In this document: one piece after another, positions 1 through 11,911 of the stretch | How the letters are laid out: every line of letters begins with the position of its first letter | Numbering within the stretch: position 1 is the stretch's first letter | Source of the DNA: Neoscytalidium dimidiatum | Taxonomy: Eukaryota > Ascomycota > Dothideomycetes > Botryosphaeriales > Botryosphaeriaceae | Assembly: GCA_037367355.1 (NCBI GenBank) | Contig: CM074699.1 | Span: 2,046,001 to 2,110,000, forward strand | Direction: 5' to 3' | DNA: 64,000 nucleotides | Notes under the pieces: generated by a model | Told to the model about the DNA's origin: nothing | Database searches by the model: none | What the model saw: only the letters and a program-made list of their open reading frames with translations | Position numbers and translations under genes: made by a program

Positions 1-3000
1 AGCACCAGGGCCCAGGGGTCAGGCAGCAGGGAGACGGGAGAAGGGAGCTTGCAGGCGGGCACAATGCGGCAGCGTGGCGATGTCTCCAGCAGAGTCCTTT
101 GTACGGAGCAGGATGTGAGGCCCTGCTGCGGAGCATCAGCTTCCTTCCCGAACGGGACAGACAAGGCCATCGGATTGGGAAGCCCGAGCCCTCTTTTGAG
201 CCACTCCGAACCACGCGCACCCAATCGTAGGCACTCGCTCGATGCGCAGGTCATGCCACGAGGCTTCACGCCCGGGGGCCGCAGCAAGTGGGTGTTCTCG
301 ACAAACGCAAATCTCCCATCGAGATCGCGGACCGTTGGGCCATCGAAGATTTGATGAGGAATCCCCCCCGCCAAATGAAAAATCCGATGTTTGACCCTGA
401 CAAGCCCCCAGTTGCACCTAAACCTAACCCAAACCGCCTGGGAAACTAAAGGTAAAAATGGCCTGATGCTCCGCTCCTACGCGTGGTCTAGGAAAAAAAA
501 AAAAAAAGGGACCCTTGGCGAACGGGGGAGAGAGGGGACAAGACGCGCTCCCGGACCGTGCTACCACGCGACTAGATCTGTCACTCCATCTGGCCATTCG
601 TCCCCTCGACCGGGCTGTCCCCTGTTCCCCCCGTCCGCACAGTCATTTGATGGCCGTCCTGACAGCTTTGGCCTGCAACACGCTGCCGTGCGCATGAACA
701 TGAATCGCCGATTAGGACGAACCGCTTGCGCTCCCCGCTGTCGTCTTCCCGTGGCCAACCAACCCCAGACAAGGGCAGGCCGATCACACCAGAAAATGCT
801 CCGAAAGGGAATACGCCCAGCCAAGCGGCGCAGCACAGGAGGCAACCGTTGTGCGTGCAATAGGCGCCGCGTGCGTGGTAGCCGAAGCCCAGACCAAAGC
901 AGAGGCAGCAGACAAACGCTGTTATGATCCGTCACGGGGAAGCGCACCAATTCCTTATTCCCGAACCGTCTCAGCGCGTCGTATGTCGCGCGGCAGATGC
1001 CAATATCTCGACCCTTCTAGACGCGTCTGGCTGGCTTATACGTGTACGCTCCCTACGCCCCTTCTATCTAATCTATACATAGCGAGATCTAGAACGTTCA
1101 TGTCAGACGCTGTGGACGCACACCGCATGTCTCATCGCGCAGATCCACGGAAACACCGCCGTTGCCGTATCGTGTACCTACGCAAAAAAGGAAAGGGGGA
1201 AAATAAAGACGAAAAGCCATGCTTCGGCCAAATCCCGCAATGCGCGGAGGTAAGTCCCCAGCCATTTTTCCGACGTGAGGAAGCCGCACCGGAGCGTCGC
1301 CGGCTCCCCGAACCCTGAAGCCCGATGCGGATGCTCTGCCGAGATAAATCAACGACGGAGCTGATTCAAGAGTTCGTTCGCTCTGTGGCGCGGGGTTAAA
1401 CGGGGCCTGCCGAGCTAATGCATGCTTATCCGGCCCCTGCTGCGCGCTCAGCCGTTCTTCCTGCAGCTAAGAGAAGCCGCAGCTCTTCCTGCAGCTGCAG
1501 GCGCCGATGATTTTGTCGATACTGTCGAGTCCTCGTCGTAGCTGCAGAGGAACTAGGTTTTTAGACCTATGGTAGATAACACAACGCTTTGCCATATCAA
1601 TCGAACACTTGTAGAATATGGTAGAGGGTGGGAGAGGGAACAAGAACAATCCGCCGAGACCACGCTCCAAAGAACAGGGGAACCAAAAAAAAAAAAAAAG
1701 GAAAAGAAAGCAGAGAGGTCTAACAGCTATAGTAAATGGTGACCTAGTAATCTAAATCATGTCTGAAATAATCAATCTTAACCACCACTTAACTTCTGTC
1801 TGACCTCGCTTGAATCAAACGAAGCCACTCCGATTTGCTCAACTTTTAAACCGCCACCACAACAACCAACAACATGCCAACACAACCACCAACAAGGCAA
1901 GGCAAGAGAACTGAAACGACGAAAGAAACAAGTCAAATAGCCTCCCACCCTTGGTACCTGGAAACAACGAGTTTAAGACATGCAGCAACAGCAAAAGGGG
2001 GCTTAGAACTATGCGACTTCTTCTTTTCCAATCCTCCGCCACAACCACCAACAATAGGGAGCAGAAAGCAGCCACCAAATAAATCACTACTTTACCTGGT
2101 TACTCTGCAAAATACCGCCGACAATATCGCAGGAGTCGTGCAGCAAAGAAATGAAGATAGAAAAGTAGGGGGGAAAAAAATTAAGAAGGGAAGATATGCA
2201 AATCCAATCACATGTGGAAAAACTACGTAATGAAACTGATGACGAAAGGAGGTAGGGGAAAAAAAAAAAGAAACCGGCTGTAACACCGAAGGAATGTTCC
2301 CCCACCCAGCGTCGTCTCTCCCAAACTTGGATTTTCTTTTTTCTGTTGCCTTGATTTTTTTTTTTTAAGAAAAAAGAGGGTGAAGAAGGAAAAGCAAAGA
2401 AAAAGAAGAGGGAGGAAAGAAGAAAACTTGAGAGAGGTACCTGGTTCCACTGCCAGCTTCGGTCATAACCCACCATTCCCACAGTCACCCAAAGAAAACC
2501 TCCTCACGCCTTCTCCCTACTCCACCAGCGCACCATTGTACAAACCCCTCACATCCACCTCCTCCGCCGCCCAGCTGATCATGCGAGTCATCCCCATTAC
2601 ATCCCCTCCATCCAAGTCCCAAAAATTCATCCTCGGACGGAAATCTTACACGCCCGTTTGAAAATCCCGGCTGCAGCCATCAGAAATGCGTCACATTGGC
2701 CCGAGATGGCCCACTTTGCCTTACTGGCCCGTTGTTGGCCTTCCACACCTCCATCCGGGAACGTCTCATTCCGAACGCTTGGGACCCACCAGATTGACGT
2801 TCCAGTCCTTCGAGCCGCCTTCATTGAAGCCACCATCTCGATCTCCGCTTGGACCACCATGAGAAAGAGAATGCTAGATCGGGGCTGGTCGCCTGAACGG
2901 AGCAAAGGCGACATCCTGCTATGTGGCACGTAGGCTAGCATCGAAGACAGCCTATTTGCTAGCAGTTACCGGACAGCAAATTTGTTCGAAACTCGACCCG

Positions 3001-5122
3001 AACCCGATCAAGCCTTCATTTTTCCACGACGGGAAAGACGATAGCACTGTTACCGCTGGTCCGGATGGTGCCATGTGGAACAAGCGCGGCAATGACAGGG
3101 AAAGGGAATGGGAAGAGTCCGGCAAGTATCCGTCAAGGCGTTCACATAAGGGAACCGTGGAACTGAAGGTCCAAAGGGCGAGTACGGCAGCGCCCGGATG
3201 GTTCTGAAACGGTTAGTGGTGTTGTCCACGTGTGAACCGTCTGATGGCTACCCGCTATCTTCCTCTTCCCGCTGTCGGCTGGTAGGAAATCTAGTGGCGC
3301 AGATCGAGAAGCCTGCGTTCTCCCATCAAGCTACGAAAGAGAAACGAGGCGCATCCACCCTAATGCATGGCCAGCAACCGTCGGGCATTGGAAGCGAATG
3401 GCGTTGTCGTAACGTAGACACTAATTCAGCCCCACGTCCTAGCGGGCGGTGAGGCAGACACTGACGCCGGGCCCGCGGCCAGACGATACGGAGCATAGAT
3501 GAATCGAGGCGCAGCGCGACATTTTAGCGCCAACGGTCTGGGCCTTTCCGCACGTAGCAAGGGTAAGGCATCCCAGTGGTATAATTTGGTATGGTCGGGA
3601 ATTGTCGAAAGACCAGCGGGAACGAAAAGACGAAACGGAAATGTTTGGTGAAGAACAGTCCAACAGGGAGAAGATGGTACGTCATGTTGCTGTAATTGAC
3701 TGTAAATCCGGAGAGCCTGTGGCAACTTGCCACTTGTAGAATGCGTTAACCCCACAGCCACTGGCGCACACGATCTTAATCTGTCTTTTTTTCTTCGGAG
3801 GCTGGTGAGCAAGAGCATCCTTGGTGAATATTTCATGTCGACAAATCAATCAACAGCAGACCGGCCAGCCCCAGGGGTTGGAAATTCCGTAGCAAGGGGG
3901 GATGGAAAGATGCTTCGGAGTTCAAGCCGGGGACCGCGAATAACTAATCGGCAGCGTACCGGATCGACATCTTTAATGACGGCGCCGAGGTCCTCCTCCC
4001 CGAAGGTTCAGAAGCGAGTGCCCCCTCCCCCTCCCCCCCAAAAAATAAACAGGAAAAAAATAATCAAAACAGACGGGGAAAATAAGAAAAATAGGAAAAG
4101 ATGGTGTACTAGTGTGCATGCCAAAAGGCGAGCCATGCGCCACATTGCTACGAGCGGACAGGTTTGCGGAATGCAATCCTGCCAAAACGCGGAAGCACGG
4201 CGACCAGAGCCACAAAGACAGTAAAAAAATGTTGAACAAAACTGCCACTGCAAGGTTTCACAAGCAAAAGGGGGAAGGCTTTTCTCAGGATCGACCAATC
4301 GGAGTTGATGTTGTCGATGAGTTCCGACTTGTGATCCTGATGTTAATCCGTCTTTTCAGCCTTCCCCCTTTCCAAAATTGCAGCCAGTTTGATCAACTTA
4401 TTTCAATCCGTCTTTGAAAGCCCACACGGATCACCCCTCGTCACACTATTGCTTGTCTTGGTGGCCTGATGGTGCCACGGCTGGTGATGTCTTTTGTCGC
4501 TGGACCAACCACGTCGTCCATCAGGCCAAGGAAGCCCCCGTGGCGCAGAGCTTCGCGCGTGATTATTTTACTCATGGATTAGACGCCTCTCAATCTGTTT
4601 CCGACCGTTCCAAAAAGAAATGGAAAGGAGCTAGAAGGAGAAACCCTAGGCCATTTGAAAAGAACCACGAAATATACCTGGTTGATTCTGCAAATCGTAA
4701 GAAACCAAATGGTCTCTTTATGTAACTAAAATAATCTGTTCCTCCTGGGGTGACCTGCCCCGGCTTTCCGTAAGACATCGATTTATAGAGCTCGTGGATG
4801 CAGGGGAGGCCACTCCAATAATGCGCCGAACGATAAACGATGCTTCTGAAAATTCCAGACCGATGAGGCCCCCGCAAAAGCGGAAGGGGGCTTCCATAAC
4901 ATGCTGATGGGACGAGGGGTGTCGTGATAACGTGAAAAGAAGATTTCATCAATGTGTTGCCATTGCCCGAATATAGTTTTGTCCCTACTCCGGCGGTAGA
5001 GGCTTGATCTCGGAGGCTGTTGTAACAGTCGGAGGATCCAGCACTCCAGGGCCGAAAGAGAGAGCAATGGCTGTATCGTAAGTCCAAAAGATCGTGAGAT
5101 GCGAAGAGTATTGCAAATCAGA
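1..5122. other. Gene-free stretch, 5.1 kb
   Basis: I see no supported gene here. Open frames on both strands are short, overlap one another and do not look like known proteins. The stretch contains many A/T homopolymer runs (near 490, 1685, 2250, 2355, 4030-4075) and a CAA/CCA-rich purine-pyrimidine-biased segment near 1850-2080. The part next to 5123 is expected to hold the 3' end of the HMG-box gene transcript. A distant unannotated non-coding RNA or a promoter for a gene left of the window cannot be excluded. Confidence 0.5.
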
Positions 5123-6961
5123 CTACGGCGGGTTCTCCTTTCCCCCAAGGGGATCGGCATCCCGGTCGCGCGCCAGCTCTCCTGCTCGTAATAGAACCGC
5201 CAGGGACGATGCCTGTCGTGGATCAGGACCCGATGGTTGTGCTGCGGGAAACTTTGTTGGTGGTTGTGGTGGTAAAACCGGTCGCTGGTCTAGTGGGGAG
5301 GGGGCCATGGAAAGCGACGACGGGATAGGCTGCGGTAATAATCGGTGAGCTTTCTGCGCATCTGCAAGAGGAAGAAGGGATCCTGTATAGGGTGCGCTGT
5401 GGTGGTTGCTGTTGCTGCTGCTGTTGGTGATGTAGCTTCCGCTTTCTGAGGATTGGTTAGTTGTGTTGGTGTCTTCATGGACCAAAGACGGTATTGACGA
5501 AGGCTCGCGATTGAGCCGTCGCGAAGGCAGATCGCGCTCAGTTGGACCCTGGCCTGAGTAGACCGAGGACGTGGAGGGGGTCGCGACCGAGGTGCTGCTG
5601 TTGCTATGAGGGAACCCGAAACCATAATTTGTCGGGTAAGGAAGGTCCTGGAGCCGCTCTCGCGAATCTGTTGACTGGGTTGAAGTCGATGGATGGGAGA
5701 ACTCTGGCTCCCGAAACGCGGAAGCCGAGGTTGGCGACGCTGACATTGGAGAGTACTGTCCCGCCAGCCGCGGCGAATTTACACCCGAGAATGAATAAGC
5801 TGCCGGAGAGGTCGATTCTGAGCCAAGCATGCGTCCTCCGGTGCGAGGATGGCCAGGAGGTGGACTTGAGCCGGATCGATGGTGGACAAGAGAAGGCTGA
5901 TTAAAGTATGCGTCGCTCACTCTCCTACGTGAAGACTTATCGAAATGGTCATGACTGCTACTCCGTGCATTGTTGCTACCCTCGGGCTCGACTTTAGGCC
6001 GCTTGCCTTCTTGCAGTTTTGTCAGTAGAGGCGCCGAAGACGAGTGGCGGTTTTGCGACTGCTGACCAGATTGCTGCTGGTTGTGCTTGGCCCTGAATTC
6101 GGCCAAGTACTCTTGATATTGAGCGTATTCAGGGGTCTTTTTGTACTCCGCAAGTTCGGCGTAGTACTTTTCCTTGGCAGCAGCTGCTTGGCGTTCGCAT
6201 GCCTCTCGAGAGTTGGGAGAAAGAGTCTGCCATCGCTCTCCGACAAGTTTGGCTATCTCGGTAAAGCTGAGTTCCTGACCCTTGAGCGACTCTCTCATTT
6301 CTGCACCGTCTTAGTTGGCTGACTCAGGAACAATCGTCACCCAGGCCACTCACGATTCGAAAATATCACGTATGCAGAAGCAGGCCGTTCTGGAGCATTT
6401 TCGTCCGGCTGCGTAGGGCGTTAGAAGAGGTTGCTTCTCGTGCTTGGATTGATTGGGGGGGGGGGTTTTTTTTTACCTTGGGGTGCCGGCGGTACTTGCG
6501 CTTTGTCGTACCACCCGCATTACCGGAGGGCGGCTCAGTCCTCTTGTGGTGGTTAAGCGACTTGGTTTCCGAGGCCGAGTCATCGCTACGATAGGACCCA
6601 TCGACACTCGGAGCACCGTGCAACTGCGGCACTGCACGATCAAGGCGTTCCAACGGAATGCCTCTGGTCTCGGCAATGGCGCGTTGGAGTTTCTGCAAAT
6701 GGTCAGATACGCATGCGATGTGCAGGCGCTGGAAGGGTGGGGGGCATACTCTTCGATGGCCAAGCTTGACATTGAGAGAATCGCTGCAAGCAAAGAAGTA
6801 AGCGTGGGGTTTTCTTGGTGGAGAACATGGACCAGACGATCTTACAGGTCAGATTCCCGGATGTCCAAGACGGTCTCCCACGTGTCGAAGCCCTCTGTGA
6901 CGAAAACCTCGAAGTACTGCAACAGGCCCAAGTGCTCCAGTTTCTGCCTCAGGTCGGTCAT
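5123..6961 (-). CDS. SAM domain + HMG-box DNA-binding protein
   Basis: Five exons rebuilt by hand: 6961-6846, 6783-6750, 6692-6477, 6408-6354, 6300-5123, total 532 residues. Residues 1 to about 55 form a SAM-like helical domain (starts MTDLRQKLEHLGL, then FDTWETVLDI and VKLGHRRKLQRAI), usually a protein-interaction module. A basic KRKYRRHPK segment leads into an HMG box at about residues 115-195 (PDENAPERPASAYVIFSN, then FTEIAKLVGERW and the KEKYYAELAEYKK helix). Introns fall inside the SAM domain and inside the HMG box. The remaining roughly 330 residues are low-complexity, rich in Ser, Pro, Gln and Asn, with a Pro-rich end, as in transcription regulators. The start was chosen because it opens the SAM fold directly. 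It is probably nuclear; the target genes are unknown. The architecture is seen in the sequence; the regulator role is inference. Confidence 0.9.
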
Positions 6962-7902
6962 GAAGAAATGAGAGTGGGGGTCCAGGGCAATTGTTGGATG
7001 GGAACAAGTATGGGTTGCTCGAGGCCGTTTTCGAGCGGAGCTCGCCGGGCGGCGCAGGCGAGCGCTCGGCTGCCAGGACTCAGGTCGCGGCTGATAGCTG
7101 TAGGGCAGCGGCAGAGGAGTCCAGTCACGACGACGAGTAACAGCCAGAGCGGAGTGAGTTGAGCTGGGGTTCGGTAGTACAGATGGAAATGGATACAAAA
7201 GTGGTAAAGATGGGTCGGCAAAGTGTGGCTTGGTCCAGGCCGGAACACTAAAAGTTTAAAAAAGGGCAATTGTTGCAAGGCGAAGAAGCGAAGAAGGCAG
7301 GCCGATGTCGAAGTCAGGAGACACGGGCCATAGACACAAGCGATGGGGCGTGACAGGGCGGCGCGGAGGCGGCGGCGGCGGCGACGGCGGCGGCAGCAGG
7401 CGTTGGAGGGCTGCTGGAGCGGCGCGTGGCAGCAGACGGGCTTGGGCGCGCGGTGTCTGGTGAGTGCTGCGGGCTGCGGTCTGCGGGCTGCGGTCTGCGG
7501 TCTGGACGCTGGACGCTGGCGTGGGAGTCTGGCAGGGTCAAGTCACGGGCGGCCGCGGCGACGACATGGACTCTTCTTTGTGGAACAGGCCGGAGAGAGA
7601 AGAGGAGCTTGGGTGGCGGAGCATTGATGGGCGTGGAGGAGCGAGGTGGGTGTTGAGGTCTGCCAGAGCCAGGCGATGGCGAAACCGACTCCTCGCAGCT
7701 GGGTGTCGGTCGAGCCCGTGGCCGTGGCGGGCAGGGAGCTGGCGCGGGACGTCTGTCAAGCAGCAGGCCAGACCGTGGGCAGGCAGACTGGAAGGCAGCC
7801 GGCTGGTCCAGGGAGGGCGGCCGTTCGTTCGTTCAGTCGTGTCGCGCGCGCAGCTCTGCTCTGTGCGCGCGCCGGTAGTCGCGAGCAGCGGGCGGCGGGC
7901 GG

Positions 7903-7990
7903 CGGGCAGAGGACAGAGGGCAGAGGGCAGAGAGCCTGGAGGGCAGAGGGCAGAGGGCAGAGGGCAGAGGGCAGCAGGCAGAGGGCAGGG
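7903..7990. repeat. Heptanucleotide GGGCAGA minisatellite
   Basis: About ten imperfect head-to-tail copies of a GGGCAGA unit, interrupted by an AGCCTGGA stretch. It is purine-rich on the plus strand. It lies roughly 1 kb upstream of the HMG-box gene start. Confidence 0.9.
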
Positions 7991-8770
7991 CACGGGCGGC
8001 AGCCAGGCACCGGGCGGCGCTGAGGTCTCGCTGCCCGCCATCGCGCGCCTTTCACGCAGCAGACGATGCGGGCGGCGGCTGCACTGGGCAAGGAGATGAT
8101 CAATTACTCGAGGCGCCGGGGCTCGCCATCGAGAGTGTGCAGGCAGATCGATAGCTCGCCGCAGAGGCCCTCACGCCGCTAGCCTGCTAGCGTGAACGCT
8201 GCCAAGCCGAGAAAAAGACCACCGCCTAGCGATGACGGCAGCGCCGCCGGAGCCAGCAGCACTGCCGGCAGCAGATGTGCCAGCGCCAGTGCCAATGCCA
8301 GTGCCACACCACCATCGCCCGTCGCCGCGCCGCCGTCGCTGCCGCCCACTGACCGACGACTGCAGGGCCCGGCCGCACGTCGCATGCCGCCCCAGATCTG
8401 GCCCGTGCCAGCGCGCTGCCCGCCGCCCGCTGCCCGCCGCCCGCTGCAGATCCAGCATTGTCGCCGGCCAAGCTCCCCTCCCGCGCTGCTGCGGCTTCAC
8501 CTGTCGTAGCGGTGCGGTACAGCAGCTGCTGGCTGGCTGGCTGGTTGAGCCCAGTGGCGAGATCAGCCAGATCTGCCTGTCAGTTCTAGCCTGCACCATT
8601 CGTCAGGAGCCAGGAGCTCCTGCAAGCACCAATGGTCGATCCGCGTTGCAGGTGCGCCTGCGAAACTTCCATGCGTCGCCCATGGCCTTCTGTGCCGTTC
8701 CTTCGTACTGCCAAATCGAAGATCCGACGCGCCCCCAACCCGCTGCTCGCGGCACTCTCGCCTGCGCTCC

Positions 8771-8823
8771 GCCTCCGCCTCCGCCTCTGCCTCTGCCTCT
8801 GCCTCTGCCTCTGCCTCTGCTGT
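8771..8823. repeat. Hexanucleotide GCCTCY repeat
   Basis: Tandem GCCTCC followed by GCCTCT units, about nine copies, pyrimidine-rich on the plus strand. The repeat gives open frames in several registers, which explains the spurious long ORFs around it. Confidence 0.9.
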
Positions 8824-11800
8824 CTCCTGCTCACCGTCCTGGCAACCGTCAGATGACTCGCCGCGCACTCCGGCACGGCCGCGACATCGAGAAAGTCCTC
8901 CGCAGGGACGCGATTCCGCCGCCCTGAGGCAACGCGAAGCGACGCGGCATCCATGTCGCCGGCGCCGGCCTAGCAACGCAATCTTCGATTCACTTCCGTA
9001 TGCTGCCCAGCCTGCAGGCCACGCGACCGGGTTCGCTGCCCTGGGATCCCCAGCTCTTCCCCCTAGCCCCCGAAGCCGACCTTCGACTACATAAGCCAGC
9101 CCGCTGGAACCCGCTACGACACGCGGACGCCTTCATCTGCTCAACCGCTGGTGGATCGCGATTATGACTCTAGTGGGCGACCGAGCCCGTCCTCGTCCAT
9201 CGCCGATGGTCCTCCAAAACCCCAGCTTCGCCATCTCCCATCTTCAGCCCATCGTGCATCTGCGGAACACGACGCGGATGGTTGCAGAAGACGCTTCTGG
9301 CTGATGGCCAATTCCCCTCTTTCGCATCATTTGACTTCGACAATCGTAAGTTCTGTCGCGTGCCACCGCTAGCACCCGCTTCCGGGTGTGTCCGCTAGCT
9401 CATGTCATGTCTTGTTCGAAGCAGGTGGTGGGACCTTTCTCTGCGGCTGCCTGTCCGCGGTAGTCGGAAGTAATTCCGGGGATTGCCCTCGGTACGTGCT
9501 GTGGATGCTCTTGTCTCATCATCATCTTACGTTGGACTACCAAGAGAAGAGCCGACGCCGTGCGCGCATACGGCGCCAGGCCGCGTTTCTTGGATTGCCG
9601 GTTCCTGATCTCCATCGCCTCTTCTCTTTAAGCTCCCTCTCTCCCTCTCTCTCTCTCCGTGATGATATTCTCCTCGTATCTGGGTCCGTTTTCGGAAGTG
9701 AACAGTCCAATCTGTGAAATATGCAGAGCACGAAGTAGACAAAGTCAATCATCTGCCTGTGTCACAATCTGAACCTTCGGCTTACATGGTGTGAGCTCAT
9801 GAACCCAGTCATACTCTGTCTCGTTGATCTTGGACCCTTTCCTGATACTGCCTTTCGGAAATACCCCACAAACTCGGTAGCCTCCCGAATCTCGATTCCA
9901 TCTTCCGATGGCCGGACGGGCACTGAAGTCGTTTTCAGGACGAATGGGTTGGCAATCCAAGCCATACTGCTTATCCGCGTTAGCACCGCTACGCACCGGG
10001 CAGATATGATGTCATACCAATGCCTCATTCGAGTTGCTGTAAGCGGGCACCGTTCCTACACCGCTGAAGCCACCACGACCTCGCTAACTATACATTGCGT
10101 GCTGGTTTTTCCAGCAGACTATGCATTAGCTTGGCTTGTATTCAATATTCATCATGCAGGCAATTCAAACAACATTACTCGCACCGTGGCCTTGCGCCTA
10201 CAAAGCATTCATTCTACATACCTCTCGAATGTTCACTTCCCGTTTATTCTCCACATTCTAGCTCCAGATGGTAAAGTCGCAACCTTTACTTCACGCTCTG
10301 CGGCCATGAAATAAGGGATTTAGAGAGGATCGAATGTTCTGAAATTTATTTGAGGATGACCCTCGCTTCCGGAAACGTGGTCTGCAGTGCCTCCCAGGGG
10401 CGCACCGGGCTACCAGCTTAGCCCCTGTCATTGACTTTGGGTGCCTGCGGCAGTTTCCCTCTCTTATTCACCACCGGCTTTCATGGAAAGTCACTAGCGT
10501 ACATCATGTCAGCCGCTGCGGCGCAAGCAAGACCAAGATGTGCAACCATCAGGTTGCTATCCGCACCTCTCCAAAGCCCAACCAGGCCGACAACTGTTTG
10601 ATTGCATCACGGCTCCATCTTGGGGGCTTCATGTGTCGCTTGAAATGCATGGAAATAATTGGAGATGTCTTAGTGACCTGCGGAAGGGCTTCCGGTCCCA
10701 CAGGTGATGTCATGTGAACGGTTTCCCTGCTGGTGGCCTGGCCCGGAGCAACGCAAGAAGGCCATTTTTTGCCTTGAAGGAGAATCGGGACATTCTATGA
10801 TGCGGCCGACTTGTTAATCATAGTTCCACACAAGTCAAGGGTCGTCGACGGAACGCTTCTACGAGTCCTTTTAAAGGCTACAGCCAACCACTACATGCCT
10901 GGACGTTTCCCCATGAGGATACTCGATGGAAGTCTACTTCAGCTGAACTAAAAAGACTCAGTACCTTCTGCTCTGTATACGTAGGCTCATGATTTTTTTT
11001 CCGCGTTACTGCCTTTTCCACCGCTCAGGAGGTAGGCATACCGTCATTTGTGTATGTGCTGAAACTGTGTGGCCTTCCCAGCATCGAGAAGATTTGGTGC
11101 GGGACAGACTGTACTTACCCTCTCCTTCTGTAGGAGACGGTGGTCCAGTAGCCCCACTACTAGCTCCTGCAACCGTGACTTCTTGTTGGACAATACAAGA
11201 CCACTAGCCCGAGCTGTAATCAGTGCGGCGCCGGATCTTTTCAGTTTGACACTTCCAAGAGACCTTCCCGCAGCTAACGACACGGTTGACTCGCCCAACA
11301 GGTACCCATACTCGCCTCAAATCTGCCACGGTCCTATCGGCTCCCACTGCACTTACCTTAGGAGCCAACACCCCACCCCCCGCCCTGGGGTCTCACAAAA
11401 ATAAGACAGATCTCACAGACTATATAACACTTTCGGCAAGCGACTGGAACTCCATGTCACTTCATTCTGTTGAACCTACGCGCTTCCGCGAGACGTAGCC
11501 GCGTTATAGGCTAGTCTTCCCCCCTTTGGAGAAAATCTGAATACTGTAACTTATCAACTATAGCGAAGAGTGGAAATCATTGCAAGGCTGATATGGAAAT
11601 TATGCTAATGCTAATCAGATGATCATGAGGTTTCATTGCTAAGGCTTCAGCGTTGATAAGATTTGGCGGATCGTAGGACAAAGGCCGGGAGCCTACTTCT
11701 ACAGCTGAGATTCTGACCAGTTTGAAAAGAGAGCCTTTCCTCCAATGTTTTTTTTCTTGAATTTTATGTTGAAGATCATTGTGGGTACAGGTATGTCTTG

Positions 11801-11911
11801 CCTCAGGAGTACCTGCGCAAAATATCTCCCCAAAAATTGCCCGGCAGAACATGCTAGCTAGAATCCCTCCGAACAATCGCAAAACTTCTGTCCTTTCCAG
11901 GGCCGGTTGCT

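Larger units (their letters stand above)
6962..11911. other. Gene-poor stretch with GC-rich simple sequence
   Basis: About 5 kb without a supported gene. The first part (to about 7.3 kb) should contain the promoter and leader of the HMG-box gene. From 7.35 to 8.9 kb the DNA is dominated by simple sequence: CGG-type repeats near 7365, CTGCGG units near 7465-7510, GGGCAGA units near 7903-7990, CCGCTGCCCG units near 8408-8450 and CCTCTG units near 8771-8823. Long open frames occur on both strands here, which is what GC-rich repeats give, so I do not call them genes. A CT-rich tract lies near 9630-9660. From 9.7 to 11.9 kb the DNA is plainer and I see no protein similarity. Confidence 0.5.

Noticed and set aside
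7343..8927. Several long open frames on both strands (up to 231 codons)
   Set aside because: They overlap each other on opposite strands and arise from GC-rich repeats. None shows a domain or a plausible splice structure.
9745..10314. Opposed open frames of 83-171 codons
   Set aside because: No motif, and each is as plausible as the other strand. No splice pattern.
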